Source: an uncultured Chthonomonas sp.
GTDB lineage: Bacteria; Armatimonadota; Chthonomonadetes; Chthonomonadales; Chthonomonadaceae
Direction of reading: 5' to 3'
DNA length: 64,000 nt
Assembly: GCA_903859705.1 (NCBI GenBank)
Contig: CAIONQ010000061.1
Span: 51,305 to 115,304 of the forward strand
Below the pieces are notes generated by a model. The model was not told the DNA's origin. It worked only from the letters and a program-made list of their open reading frames with translations, and did not search any database. The position numbers and the translations under genes are program-made. This document shows positions 18,578 through 27,804 of this stretch, in pieces; the first letter of the stretch is position 1, and every line of letters starts with the position of its first letter.

Positions 18578-20185
18578 ATGGGAATGGCAGCTAACTGGTT
18601 GCGTCTATCAGTAGTGTCTACGAGCATTACTATTTCTGCTAGTTTGCTTTTCTGCAATCAAGCATTGGCACTTACACAAAGTGATACCACGATAACCAAT
18701 GTGGCGAGTGTTCAGCGGTCATTTTCACGTTCACTATCTGTCGTGAGCGATACATGGCGCGTCGCAATTGTTGCCGAAGCGGGCCCTGTCAAATCCTACA
18801 TCACGCTGTCACAACAGCAACTGAAGGCTATGCCTGGCCCAGATGAGGCACTAAGACAGATCGCAGAAACTTACGATTATAAACTGTACAAAGTTGGTCC
18901 GGTTTTTTGCCTTATTAAGAGATATGGTGACACGAATGACCTACCTAATATAACACTTGGAGAAGCGAAGGCTGCTCTCGAACGCATTAATCAACTCCTG
19001 GCACCGTTCAAAGTTGAATTTGCCCCTTCAGGTCCGATTGCTAGCGCTCGGGCAGTTGCTATCGCCCAAGTGCTAACTGCTGATCAGTTAAAATCTCTTG
19101 AGACTGAGGGGGTGCCGGTAAGATCTCTAAATGCTCAACAGCGCGAGCAAGTCTGGCATTTTGTAGAGAATATTACGCTTGCTGGCACAGTAGCAGAAGT
19201 GCAGGCTTCTGCTAAACATATCGGTGCGCTGTACAGTCAAAACCCTGCGTTCATGCGTAAGAAGATCGATCAGGCCGAGGAGATCGGGTACGAGTTATCA
19301 TACCCTGACAAACCCGTTTCGTTTTTTTTACCGCTGAGCCACCCGAACACCTGGCGTATCAACGACGATGGTACGGTATTGCCGTACGCTCCAACTAACA
19401 ACGGCACTGTAGCCGAACCGCCTGCGGACTTAAGAGCATCCAGCATCGGTCGCTCAACAGCGGCACTCAAATGGATGGGTGATACTCTGGGCTCAGCTGT
19501 GGCTCGTTTGAACTCGCGTATTCGGCAGGGAAATCAATTGTATAAAGTTCAGGACTACCTTACGGACAAGCCAGTGACAATTGGCGGCGAAAGCTACGCT
19601 GATCGGAAGCAATTAGCGGCTGCATTGGCGCACATATATGGTCTTGAATTGAGCCAGGTCGGGCAGAGGGAAGTGCTCATATGCCGTGGCCCATCTCGTC
19701 CTGTGACTGACACCACTTCGCTTCAGGCAGCGATTATATCAGAAATTCCTGGGTCAGTAATTCGGGCATTGACGGGACGCCCGATAATGGATCGCGCCGA
19801 TGAACAGAGGCCCGAGATGCATACTGTGGAAGCCAATGTCAACTTCGCGGCGCAAGCGCGACAAACGATTGCCAGCGCGGCGTTGGCATCTATAGTTAGT
19901 GACAAGTTAGCATCGAACAAAGTACTACGGATTCACCTGGCCGATGTTGGCAGCGATGGTGCGAAGCTGCTTGCTGATGCAAGAGCATTGTACGGTTTGA
20001 GCCGAGCACTGTTATTTTCTAAGCGCACACTGCCTGGATACGTCACTCACTTTGACGACGTAGTCCTGCGCGGAGGTATTACCGTTGAACAGGGGATAAG
20101 GCGTTTAGAGTTTATGCTTGAGTATCGTGACCCTACTACTGGATCGATCCAAAAGGGTGGCATCAGAATGGGGATTATAGACTAA
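18578..20185 (+). CDS. Large exported protein of unknown function
   Basis: The 535-aa product starts with a signal peptide (ISASLLFCNQALAL near residues 19-32). I do not recognise the family. Two segments resemble each other: LRQIAETYDYKLYKVGPVF near residue 92 and LAAALAHIYGLELSQVGQRE near 347. Each looks like a short alpha-beta module of the type seen in secretin or TonB-dependent receptor N-terminal (STN-like) domains, but this is a weak guess. There are no membrane segments after the signal. It is the first cargo between pepF and its broken 3' copy at 20521. The codon use appears less GC-rich than in pepF. Confidence 0.65.
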   Translation: MGMAANWLRLSVVSTSITISASLLFCNQALALTQSDTTITNVASVQRSFSRSLSVVSDTWRVAIVAEAGPVKSYITLSQQQLKAMPGPDEALRQIAETYDYKLYKVGPVFCLIKRYGDTNDLPNITLGEAKAALERINQLLAPFKVEFAPSGPIASARAVAIAQVLTADQLKSLETEGVPVRSLNAQQREQVWHFVENITLAGTVAEVQASAKHIGALYSQNPAFMRKKIDQAEEIGYELSYPDKPVSFFLPLSHPNTWRINDDGTVLPYAPTNNGTVAEPPADLRASSIGRSTAALKWMGDTLGSAVARLNSRIRQGNQLYKVQDYLTDKPVTIGGESYADRKQLAAALAHIYGLELSQVGQREVLICRGPSRPVTDTTSLQAAIISEIPGSVIRALTGRPIMDRADEQRPEMHTVEANVNFAAQARQTIASAALASIVSDKLASNKVLRIHLADVGSDGAKLLADARALYGLSRALLFSKRTLPGYVTHFDDVVLRGGITVEQGIRRLEFMLEYRDPTTGSIQKGGIRMGIID

Positions 20186-20520
20186 AGTTGAAGCTCAATC
20201 CGATAACAGAGCGCTACAAGGATCCATTACCGTATTGCCTCCGCTGCTGGAATTTAGAGTGATGATATGTACGGTGCAAGCACGTTTGTCAGCATGATGG
20301 TCCAGGTTACTGCTACTGCGTCCCGTAAGTAGGTATGGCGCAATTGGCCGTAGCCTTGCATCTGGTAGCGCCATGTGTGTTATAGCCTGGAAATCTGTGC
20401 TCAATTGACGATAATGAAGGCAGCATCAGACCTGTAATCTGATTTTGGCGGATATCCCTGTGTAATTCGCAAACGTGTAATTGCGTAGTTAGCACTGCAG
20501 GACGATAATCACCTATCCTT
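20186..20520. other. Gap before pepF fragment A
   Basis: About 335 bases. Short frames on the minus strand have no start signals and no recognisable protein. I see nothing that can be supported. Confidence 0.4.
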
Positions 20521-20778
20521 GGCCCAACCTTCTACAACTATCCGTATACCTTCGGGCTGTTATTCGGCCTGGGGCTTTATGCACCATACCAGCAGGAGCC
20601 AGAGGCCTTCCGGGCAGATTACGATAACTTCTTGAGCAGCACCGGCATGGCCGATGCCGTAACTCTCGGCAAACGCTGCGGGGCGGATGTGGAGAGCGTG
20701 GAGTTCAGGAGAAGCAGCCTGGATGTGATTAGAGGGCAGATTGGTGTGTTTGACGGTCTCAAAGGCGTAGCTAACTGA
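20521..20778 (+). pseudogene. Broken copy A of the pepF 3' end
   Basis: These 258 bases encode the last 85 residues of a PepF-like protein with an open frame and a TGA stop, matching 17743-17991 of the intact gene. They begin abruptly at the codons for GPTFYNYPYTF. The copy differs from the parent at shared positions (LYAPYQQEPEAF instead of LYAKYQQEPEAF, GKRCGADVESVEF instead of GARFGADIESVDF), so it derives from another pepF allele or paralog. Its stop overlaps the start of the DUF4238 gene (TGATG). Confidence 0.85.
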
Positions 20779-21614
20779 TGGCAGACAAAGTACGGCAGCA
20801 CAGTGTTCCCGAATGCTATTTGGTCAACTGGACTGATAACAATCTGTTGTGGGTTTACGATAAGCTTACGAGCAAAACGAGGCAGGACATACCTCGCAAT
20901 GTTGCCGCGGTGAAGAAGCAATATGATCTACCAAGCGCCGTTCTCGATTTGCCGGAGCTTTCAGATCTCAGTGTAAAAGCGCTCGAAGATCATTATGCGC
21001 AGGTAGTGGAACCACACCTCAAGGCGACAATTGCTTCTGCGGTCTGTATACCAAATGGAAGTAACATCTCTGATGAACTTCACGAGAACCTCGTGTCTCT
21101 CTTGCTAATGCAGCATGTGAGAACACCTGCCTACCGCGCCCAGATAGCTGCAAGAATTAGAGGCGTTCTTCGCGAACACGCGGGATCTCTTAGCATTGGC
21201 GACTGCGCGTATCTGGCATTTCTTACAGATCCCGGTTTCTTCAAGGTAGCTTTAAGCACGCTAATGAAGTATTCGTGGTGCATCGGTTCGGTGACCGGCG
21301 ACAAACTCCTATGGACGTCCGATAATCCGGTTCATGTTACTCCAGTGGCGCAGACCTATGATGCAAGCCCCGGAGTACTTTGGACACAAGGGCTTTCGTA
21401 TCACTTTCCGCTGGACCCACAACACATCCTTATTCTGCTGGAACGAAACCATCGTGGAGTTCTTGTTCCGTTTGAAGGAACTGTTGTGGATGTCTCCACA
21501 AGAGTAGATGAGTTCCGGGCACAACAGTTAACCAATTGCGAGCGTGTTGTGATTTCAATGACTGATGACTTTTCTGCCGCTACCATCAATAGTGTCCCCG
21601 CGTGTACTACGTAA
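20778..21614 (+). CDS. DUF4238 protein
   Basis: The 278-aa product fits DUF4238, a family of unknown function that is often found in accessory and defence-rich regions. Family features: HSVPECYLVNWTDNN near the start, LWVYDKLTSK, a long helical middle, TSDNPVHV near residue 180, and FPLDPQHILILL near 218. There is no signal peptide or membrane segment. The ATG overlaps the stop of pepF fragment A, so no separate ribosome binding site is needed if that remnant is translated, but no promoter or start for the remnant is seen. It is followed by a RhuM gene 88 bases away. Confidence 0.8.
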   Translation: MADKVRQHSVPECYLVNWTDNNLLWVYDKLTSKTRQDIPRNVAAVKKQYDLPSAVLDLPELSDLSVKALEDHYAQVVEPHLKATIASAVCIPNGSNISDELHENLVSLLLMQHVRTPAYRAQIAARIRGVLREHAGSLSIGDCAYLAFLTDPGFFKVALSTLMKYSWCIGSVTGDKLLWTSDNPVHVTPVAQTYDASPGVLWTQGLSYHFPLDPQHILILLERNHRGVLVPFEGTVVDVSTRVDEFRAQQLTNCERVVISMTDDFSAATINSVPACTT

Positions 21615-21702
21615 CACGCAAGCAAAAAAGCTGCGACTACGGGGCTGAATTGACTAACACGGATGCGTAAACACTTGTCGATTAATCTGTTATACTTACT
21701 GC

Positions 21703-22701
21703 ATGAGCGAAATCATTCTCTACACATCGCCGGACGGCATCGCGAGGGTCGAGGTCTCCTATGAAGGTGAGACCTTTTGGATGCCGCAACGCCGGATTTC
21801 AGAATTGTTTGGAGTGGAAGTCCAAACGGTCAACTACCACTTGAAAGAGATATTCGACTCCGGCGAGCTCGAACAGCAGTCAACTATTCGAAGATTTCGA
21901 ATAGTTCAACTCGAGGGTACCAGACATGTAGAGCGGGAAGTCGATCACTATTCTCTGGATGCCATTATCGCGGTTGGCTACCGAGTGAACTCGAAGCAGG
22001 CAACACAGTTTCGCATCTGGGCGACGAACACTCTCAAAGAGTTTGTGATCAAGGGCTTCGTGCTCGACGATGATCGGCTGAAGCTCAACCGGAGACTCGG
22101 CAAGGACTACTTCGAAGAGCTTCTTGAACGTATTCGTGAGATCCGCGCGAGTGAGCGGAGGTTCTACCTGAAGATTACCGACCTTTACGAGCAGGCAAGC
22201 GTCGACTACGACCCTAAAGCCGATATATCGAAAACTTTCTTCGCCACGGTTCAGAACAAGTTGCATTGGGCCGTGAGCGGCAAGACTGCCGCAGAAATTA
22301 TCGCAGATCGGGCCGACTCAAGCAAGCCAACAATGGGACTTACTACCTGGAAGAACGCGCCGAAAGGGAAGATCCTCAAGTCTGATGTTGCCACGGCGAA
22401 GAACTATCTGATAGAGGCGGAACTGAAAGAGTTAAACCGCATCGTAGAACAATACTTGCTGTATGCTGAAGATATGGCCGCACGCCGGATTCCTATGAAG
22501 ATGGCCGATTGGGTTACGCGGCTCGATGCATTTCTCAGATTTAATGAGCGCGAAGTACTGGATAATCCGGGCAAGGTTTCCGCCGAGGTGGCGAAAAAAC
22601 TCGCGGAGGAACAGTACGATCAGTTCCGCGTAAGACAGGATAGAGATTTCGAGAGCGACTTTGAGCGGGAGGTAAAGCGGATCGACGGTGGAGTGTCATG
22701 A
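21703..22701 (+). CDS. RhuM-family protein
   Basis: The 332-aa product belongs to the RhuM group (virulence RhuM, COG3943). Features: VEVSYEGETFWMPQRRISEL with a predicted helix-turn-helix (ISELFGVEVQTVNYHLKEIF) near residues 30-50, the DAIIAVGYRVNSKQATQFRI block near 95, and a C-terminal helical domain. These proteins are DNA-binding and are common on genomic islands and near toxin or restriction genes; their biochemical role is unclear. A TATACT box lies only 10 bases before the ATG, so the message may have a very short leader. It is co-directional with DUF4238. Confidence 0.88.
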   Translation: MSEIILYTSPDGIARVEVSYEGETFWMPQRRISELFGVEVQTVNYHLKEIFDSGELEQQSTIRRFRIVQLEGTRHVEREVDHYSLDAIIAVGYRVNSKQATQFRIWATNTLKEFVIKGFVLDDDRLKLNRRLGKDYFEELLERIREIRASERRFYLKITDLYEQASVDYDPKADISKTFFATVQNKLHWAVSGKTAAEIIADRADSSKPTMGLTTWKNAPKGKILKSDVATAKNYLIEAELKELNRIVEQYLLYAEDMAARRIPMKMADWVTRLDAFLRFNEREVLDNPGKVSAEVAKKLAEEQYDQFRVRQDRDFESDFEREVKRIDGGVS

Positions 22702-22736
22702 TGCTGGTTTGAATTCGTGGACCATAGCTTGCCGCC

Positions 22737-22947
22737 TAAAGGCCACTACTAAGGCCCAACCTTCTACAACTATCCCTACACCTTCGGGCTGCTATTCGGC
22801 CTGGGGCTTTATGCACCATACCAGCAGGAGCCAGAGGCCTTCCGGGCAGATTACGATAACTTCTTGAGCTGCACAGGCTTGGCAGATTCCGCGACCTTGG
22901 CCACCCTACTTTGTGCAATCATCGCTCATATTGAAAAGTTTGAAAGT
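22737..22947 (+). pseudogene. Broken copy B of the pepF 3' end
   Basis: It matches the parent from about 17727: the sequence for GHYYGPTFYNYPYTFGLLF is present but the second Tyr codon of HYY is TAA. It continues through the DYDNFL region, then decays, loses an internal part, and ends in a trace of the IEEFEG sequence. It shares CAGGAGCCAGAGGCC with copy A rather than with the parent. Confidence 0.8.
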
Positions 22948-23057
22948 CAGTATCTTCAACCTGATCATATTACTCAAGCTTGCGCCACTGCACGCTCAAA
23001 GAACCCAATTGTTCCAGATCTGTTTGCACATCATTCAAAACGCGCTAAGTCACATGT

Positions 23058-23925
23058 TCAAGCTTCTCTTAATTCCTCTATATTCAGCACCTCGCGCAAT
23101 TTGTTCGTCAATGCCGTGCGCTTCTGTTCGTCCATCCTTGCGAGATTTTGTAGTCGCCATTGGACCGCGGGCAACATCTCCCCATTTGGAACTCCCAACA
23201 GCTTCCAGTCTGGCTTACCTTCCTTGAAGGTAGTAAGAAAGCGTTTGTGTTCGGCTGGCATTATGTGGACTAAGGTATCTATGAGTTGTTCACGCGTATC
23301 CAGCAATTGTTCAAGTCTAACGGGCTGTTCCGTCATTCCCATGAAACCACGCGAGAACTCTTGTTCAATATCAAGCCGACTTGGCGCGAGAATCTCCGAG
23401 ATCGGTCGGTTATTGCTCACAACATATATAACAAACGCCCCACGTATATCATCTGTAATTCCCTCATTCGTAAGAAGCAGTCGTGCATCAAAGAGATCAC
23501 GTGGATGCTGACGATCGAGCGCGGCTACCAGCTTACCCGCATAGAGATCTGCAAAGCTGACAATTTGGATTTCAGCGAATCCAAGTGTCTCTTCAACGGC
23601 TGGTGAAACAGACATAGTTATATGTTCGAAAACACAACCTCGGAGCACAGGTGTCACTTCGATCTTTATTCTGGCGCCATCTGCTTCAACGTAGAGTTTC
23701 GTAATTACATTCTCAGGGCGCAGCATCAATCTCTGCCAGAGAGGTTGATCTGTTTGCAATTGGCAGATATGTGAGGTCAATGTCCACTGATAAGCGCGGC
23801 ATGTTCCGGACAAAGAGATTGATTGCCGTCCCACCCTTTAAGGCAAAGCACGTTTCTTGTGCCACAAACGGGATGGCTTTGACAAGAAACGCAGCTTGCT
23901 TTTGAAATATATTAGATAACAGCAT
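23058..23925 (-). pseudogene. AbiEii-type toxin gene, broken
   Basis: AbiEii is the nucleotidyltransferase toxin of type IV AbiE systems; family members block growth by modifying tRNA ends. The N-terminal 66 residues, starting at ATG 23925, keep the active-site motif KGGTAINLF and the paired Asp of VDIDLTYLP. Just after SLAEIDAA the frame stops; the rest of the protein (LRPENVITKLYVEADGARIK to the stop at 23058) continues in another frame. Compared with the family a stretch of about 20-30 residues is also missing at the joint. The toxin is therefore probably dead. Its start overlaps the antitoxin gene by 14 bases. Confidence 0.85.
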
Positions 23926-24772
23926 CCATATTACCCGGGACTGTGATGTTGTACTTTGTGTTTAATTTACCGCCTCGTACAAGCATTCTCTTACCGCTTC
24001 CGAGATCGATTTTAGAGCGATCAAGCCGATTTAACCAGCTGTGATCATGACGTTCCGCATACCAGAATAACAGACGTTTAACCTTTACGCTCCTGCAATC
24101 CTGAAGCAGAGGTTGTAGTCGAGTTGGGCTTAGATTACGAAGACCTTCAAATAAGGCGTCTGCCTGATGAAATGTCTCGCGATCAGGAACTTCATTCAGA
24201 AGTTCAAGTATGGCACGTTCCGGCGATGAAACAACGATAGATCTATTGCCAGTGGTGTTTAGGAAAGGCAAAGTAGCCTCAAGGCGTGTAAGCGAATTGG
24301 TGTACGCGCCCAGTACTTCCGTTGATTTCCCGTTTGATTGAACGTCAACGGACCGTTCAAACAGTCGCCTGGCATTGTGTTGAATTACCCGGGCGTCAAG
24401 GTTGAGATGATGCATCCATCCGGGAAGTGTATCGTAGGAATAAAGATGGATTTCCCGCATGTTCTCTTCTGAAAGATAGTGCCCAAAGCCAGAGAGCTCA
24501 AGAGCTGTCCGCCCACCTATCCATACACGTATGTCCAGAAGCTCGTTCAATGAGATTACCAGGCGCATCCATGGCACAGCGAAATCTGCCTGAGTTTGCT
24601 GCGGGCGGCTATAGACACCGCGAGCAGGACTGACTAACCAGCCATTCGCCACATACTTACTTCGTAATTGCCGTGAAATACCGTTTCGTTCGAACCAGGC
24701 GGCATCTGCCAGATATCCATCCGGAAGATTACGTTCAAGCCAGTTTAGTTTTGTGCGTTTATGAATACTCAT
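23912..24772 (-). CDS. AbiEi-type antitoxin
   Basis: The 286-aa product matches AbiEi antitoxins: an N-terminal winged-helix region (residues 15-70, ending GWLVSPARGVYSRP) that binds operator DNA, and a C-terminal domain with TRLEATLPFL and VVSSPERAILELLNEVP. In intact systems it represses its own promoter and counters AbiEii without direct contact. Here it is complete while the toxin is broken. It sits upstream of the toxin gene in the standard order and on the opposite strand from the pepF fragments. The AT-rich stretch 24773-24900 should carry its promoter. Confidence 0.9.
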   Translation of the reverse strand: MSIHKRTKLNWLERNLPDGYLADAAWFERNGISRQLRSKYVANGWLVSPARGVYSRPQQTQADFAVPWMRLVISLNELLDIRVWIGGRTALELSGFGHYLSEENMREIHLYSYDTLPGWMHHLNLDARVIQHNARRLFERSVDVQSNGKSTEVLGAYTNSLTRLEATLPFLNTTGNRSIVVSSPERAILELLNEVPDRETFHQADALFEGLRNLSPTRLQPLLQDCRSVKVKRLLFWYAERHDHSWLNRLDRSKIDLGSGKRMLVRGGKLNTKYNITVPGNMDAVI

Positions 24773-24967
24773 AGTTTACATTTTATCACATACATGAACT
24801 GATGCTGAGTTTATATAGAATAATATTTGTATCCTCAAGGTTTACTTACATGTACTCTCACAAACTAAACATAACGATGAGCCCTTTCGTATTTAAACCT
24901 GAATAGTCGTAATCAATCTTTGGGGAGCTGCAATGATTCTGGGTTATACACTTAACCCTACGGCATC

Positions 24968-25091
24968 CGCCATGGCCGATGCCGTAACTCTCGGAAAACG
25001 CTTCGGGGCAGATGTGGAGAGTGTGGAGTTCTGGAGAAGCAGCCTGCGTGTTATTACGGCTCAGATTGAGGAGTTTGAGGGGTTGGTGTAG
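24968..25091 (+). pseudogene. Broken copy C of the pepF 3' end
   Basis: This is the shortest copy. It encodes MADAVTLGKRFGADVESVEF, the WRSSL region and EEFEGLV, then a TAG stop. It matches the parent from about 17866 to the end and shares GKR and VESVEF with copy A. It marks the right end of the accessory island. Confidence 0.85.
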
Positions 25092-25229
25092 CAGCTCGGA
25101 TCGCATCAATTACAGTCAGATTGCGGCCACCAATTATTCCATGCCCGGCAGGAAGTTTGGTGTGCGGGCGTGTAGTATCCAGGCAAGAAGTTCCGCAAGG
25201 CATAACTGGCAACCGGAGGCGAACGGCCC

Positions 25230-26342
25230 ATGATACAACTCTTAAGAATATGCTTTCTGCTTGCAGGGTTAACAGTGGTACCTGGTTCTTTCGCACCTGC
25301 AGCCAGCGCACTGGCAGATCAGGGCACGCCCGCTGCTGCGTGGGGCCCCATCTCAGATGCGCTTACGCAGCGCATTACGGCGCAGGGTAACAAAATTGGT
25401 TACCCGGGTGGCACTGCAGGCGTTGTGGTTAACCGAACAACCGGCGACCTGTTTATGGTGGTGCCGGATCAGGGAATGTGGCGCAGCAGCGACCATGGCA
25501 GCAGCTTCGAACGCGTGGATGGCGGAAAGGCTGGCGGCAGGTGCGAAACGGGCTTTGCACTCAATGCCGATCCGGCCGGGGGCCGCATGGCGTGCTTTAT
25601 GCTGGATGGAACCGCAAACCTGGTAACCAATGCGGCCCAGAACTGGAAGCCGCTGCTGAACCATGGCAGAGGGTGGGATTACGGCGTTGTGGACTGGAGC
25701 GCGAGAGACCCAAAAACCATTCTTGCAGTGCACCACGAATCGGGATGCGAACTGCACCTCAGCACAGATGCTGGTGCCGCATGGAAACTGCTGGGTAAAG
25801 ACTTCACCTCCATTGGCCTCTTTGATGAAAGTACTTTTGTAGCCAGCAAGGGCACGGGCGTTTTGCGTAGTACCGATGGCGGGGCTAAATGGAATTCCGT
25901 TTCCGATATAACGCCAACGGGCAGAACGCTTACCGTGCTGGATGGCAAAGGCTATTGGGTTTGTAAGGATGGGCTGATGGTAAGCGCTGATAAGGGCAAA
26001 ACATGGCATGTTCAGGGCGCACCGATTGAAGCAGCATGGGGTCCGTTTTTTGGTAAAACAGCGCAGCAGATTGTGGTTGTTGGCCGCCAGGCAGGCTCAG
26101 ATCCGAAGAGATCCAGCGATGGCATGCCAGGCTTCTATCGTACGGATGATGGTGGTAAACACTGGAAGCTCATTGCGCCATTTCCCAGCTTTGAAAAGGA
26201 GAATATTCCGGATTGGACTCCGGGAAAACAGTGGGCTGCTGGCTGGTTCTGTTGTTTTGCCTGGGATCCCATTGCAAATATCTGTTACGCCTCTCGCATG
26301 GGCCATGCCGCATTAAAGTATGCTGTGCAACAACAGCAATAA
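25230..26342 (+). CDS. Exported BNR/sialidase-repeat (Vps10-like) protein
   Basis: The 370-aa product has a signal peptide ending ASALA near residue 28. The mature protein has several Asp-box like repeats typical of beta-propellers: MWRSSDHGSSFERV, LHLSTDAGAAWKLL, VLRSTDGGAKWNSV, LMVSADKGKTWHV and FYRTDDGGKHWKLI. Such propellers bind glycans or cell-wall material, but the catalytic residues of sialidases are not evident, so a binding or structural role is as likely as hydrolysis. GGAGG precedes the ATG. It is the first ordinary gene after the pepF island. Confidence 0.85.
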   Translation: MIQLLRICFLLAGLTVVPGSFAPAASALADQGTPAAAWGPISDALTQRITAQGNKIGYPGGTAGVVVNRTTGDLFMVVPDQGMWRSSDHGSSFERVDGGKAGGRCETGFALNADPAGGRMACFMLDGTANLVTNAAQNWKPLLNHGRGWDYGVVDWSARDPKTILAVHHESGCELHLSTDAGAAWKLLGKDFTSIGLFDESTFVASKGTGVLRSTDGGAKWNSVSDITPTGRTLTVLDGKGYWVCKDGLMVSADKGKTWHVQGAPIEAAWGPFFGKTAQQIVVVGRQAGSDPKRSSDGMPGFYRTDDGGKHWKLIAPFPSFEKENIPDWTPGKQWAAGWFCCFAWDPIANICYASRMGHAALKYAVQQQQ

Positions 26343-26677
26343 TAAGCGCTGCGATCGCCCAATATGCGAATTTGCTGCGAGCAACGGCATGGTTTACCCA
26401 TAGCGTAAGCTGTTCCACGGAACACGCTCTTCAGATTGTGATTGCAGCTGCGGTGGAGTCCCGTGATTGACTGCACATGGTATGGGATGGTCAATACCAC
26501 GGCAGCAGAAACTGAGCGCTGATCTCTTAGCCATTTCAGCTGATGCGCACATCGCCCGGCGGCACTTGCTCGCCTACGGGTGAGTACTTCTGTACCTGAA
26601 TGTTAGATAAACTATGTCTGGATTTGCTACTGCCCTATACTATTACGCTTCCTCGCAAATAGCTAACCGGCACTTGC
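26343..26677. other. Gap with a repeat remnant
   Basis: About 335 bases without a real gene. It contains one copy of a 51-base repeat (26366-26416). Nothing else is recognisable. Confidence 0.4.
26366..26416 (+). repeat. 51-base dispersed repeat, copy 1
   Basis: It matches 34763-34813 at 41 of 51 bases without gaps. In one frame both copies read LLRATAW followed by Phe or Tyr and Thr, so they may be relics of a protein family present elsewhere in the genome. Confidence 0.55.
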
Positions 26678-27610
26678 CTACTTCAGCTTTTGCTTTGCCG
26701 GCAGATGCCCGGTAGTGGGCGGAGGCAGCTTCCGGATTGCTGATTTCATCTGTTCCGGTGTCATCATCTTTACATGCCCATCTGCAAAGCAGACACACGC
26801 CATCCTACCGTGCCGATACTCTACTAAACCGCCCGTACCTTCATACATGAGAACGGTTTCTGCTGGCGAATGGATTTCAGCCATTTTGCGCTGATACAGA
26901 TTTGCGTTCATGCTGTAAGAGATGGCGCCTTTTGCATCCAATGGGCAGTGAAATTGATCGATGGATCGGAGGTAGGGTGTGAGAGCAGTGCGGAATTCCG
27001 ATTGGGACGCAGGCAGCTTACCATCCTGATCCTCTGTATACATTTTGACCGCCTCGCCCAATTTAGTAAGGTTAAACAGGCACTTGCCAATACTATCGGG
27101 GGGGCCGGCCTCAGCGATTTTCTCCGCCTTCTTCAACGACTGCCAGGCAGCAAGCTGAGCGATCATATTCTGCACAGGGCGAGACCGCAGTCGGAAGCTG
27201 GGATCTGTTCCCTTAACCGGGTATTTCTCGGGCACAATTAGCCACCCCGCTGCTGCCTTCTTCAAGCTGAACATCTCAACGTAAGAAAAGGAATCGGTGC
27301 CGGCAAGTAATGGCTTTTTGGGAATTACCTCGAAGGAAACCGCAACCGTCGCTGTATCTCCAGTAACCTCCACAACAAACTTCAGATCCTTTAACGTGGT
27401 GGCATCCCCGAAGCCCATGCCTCTTTGTGGCGGCAACTGGGTTTCATCAATCCCTTCAACACATCTGGCTATGGTCTTGATGTCGTCCTTCTGTACGGCT
27501 TCCATCAGGGCTTGCACAGTGCTTTTTGGCGATGCAAAATCCGGCTGCTGACCGAAACTGCACCCGGTAGCAATCAGGCCAATGAGGGCTATTAAAAGAG
27601 AGAGTTTCAC
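26678..27610 (-). CDS. Lipoprotein with a DUF1559-like C-terminal domain
   Basis: The 310-aa product starts with a lipoprotein signal (LIATGC lipobox; Cys at residue 17), so it should be anchored by lipid outside the cytoplasm. Residues 25-130 resemble an NTF2-like or DUF4878-type domain (STVQALMEAVQKDD). Residues 180-300 read like the soluble part of DUF1559 pseudopilins: KCLFNLTKLGEAVKMYTEDQDG, here without a pilin helix, a Cys in FHCPLD, and the H-X9-DG motif in RHGRMACVCFADGHVK. It thus combines a lipid anchor with a pilin-like body. The function is unknown. Confidence 0.75.
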   Translation of the reverse strand: MKLSLLIALIGLIATGCSFGQQPDFASPKSTVQALMEAVQKDDIKTIARCVEGIDETQLPPQRGMGFGDATTLKDLKFVVEVTGDTATVAVSFEVIPKKPLLAGTDSFSYVEMFSLKKAAAGWLIVPEKYPVKGTDPSFRLRSRPVQNMIAQLAAWQSLKKAEKIAEAGPPDSIGKCLFNLTKLGEAVKMYTEDQDGKLPASQSEFRTALTPYLRSIDQFHCPLDAKGAISYSMNANLYQRKMAEIHSPAETVLMYEGTGGLVEYRHGRMACVCFADGHVKMMTPEQMKSAIRKLPPPTTGHLPAKQKLK

Positions 27611-27804
27611 CCGATCCTCCGTACGCCACTTCCATCAATAATCTTCAATAATGACTATACCGCTACTTCAAGGCAATATTACTGATCTCTGTTTTACCTA
27701 CTTCCTGGCAAACTTTCTGGCACCAGGCACACCTATAATCGCCCCGGACATAAATTGGGGATAGCAGATATACTTGCGGGACCGCCCAATCTCTGAGCCA
27801 TCCA

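Noticed and set aside
22864..23511. Long plus-strand frame across pepF copy B and the toxin gene
   Set aside because: It is antisense to the AbiEii coding sequence, has no family features, and its first part is the pepF remnant.
24858..25109. Minus-strand frame of 83 codons
   Set aside because: It is antisense to pepF copy C; the same antisense text occurs opposite the intact pepF end at 17854-18036.
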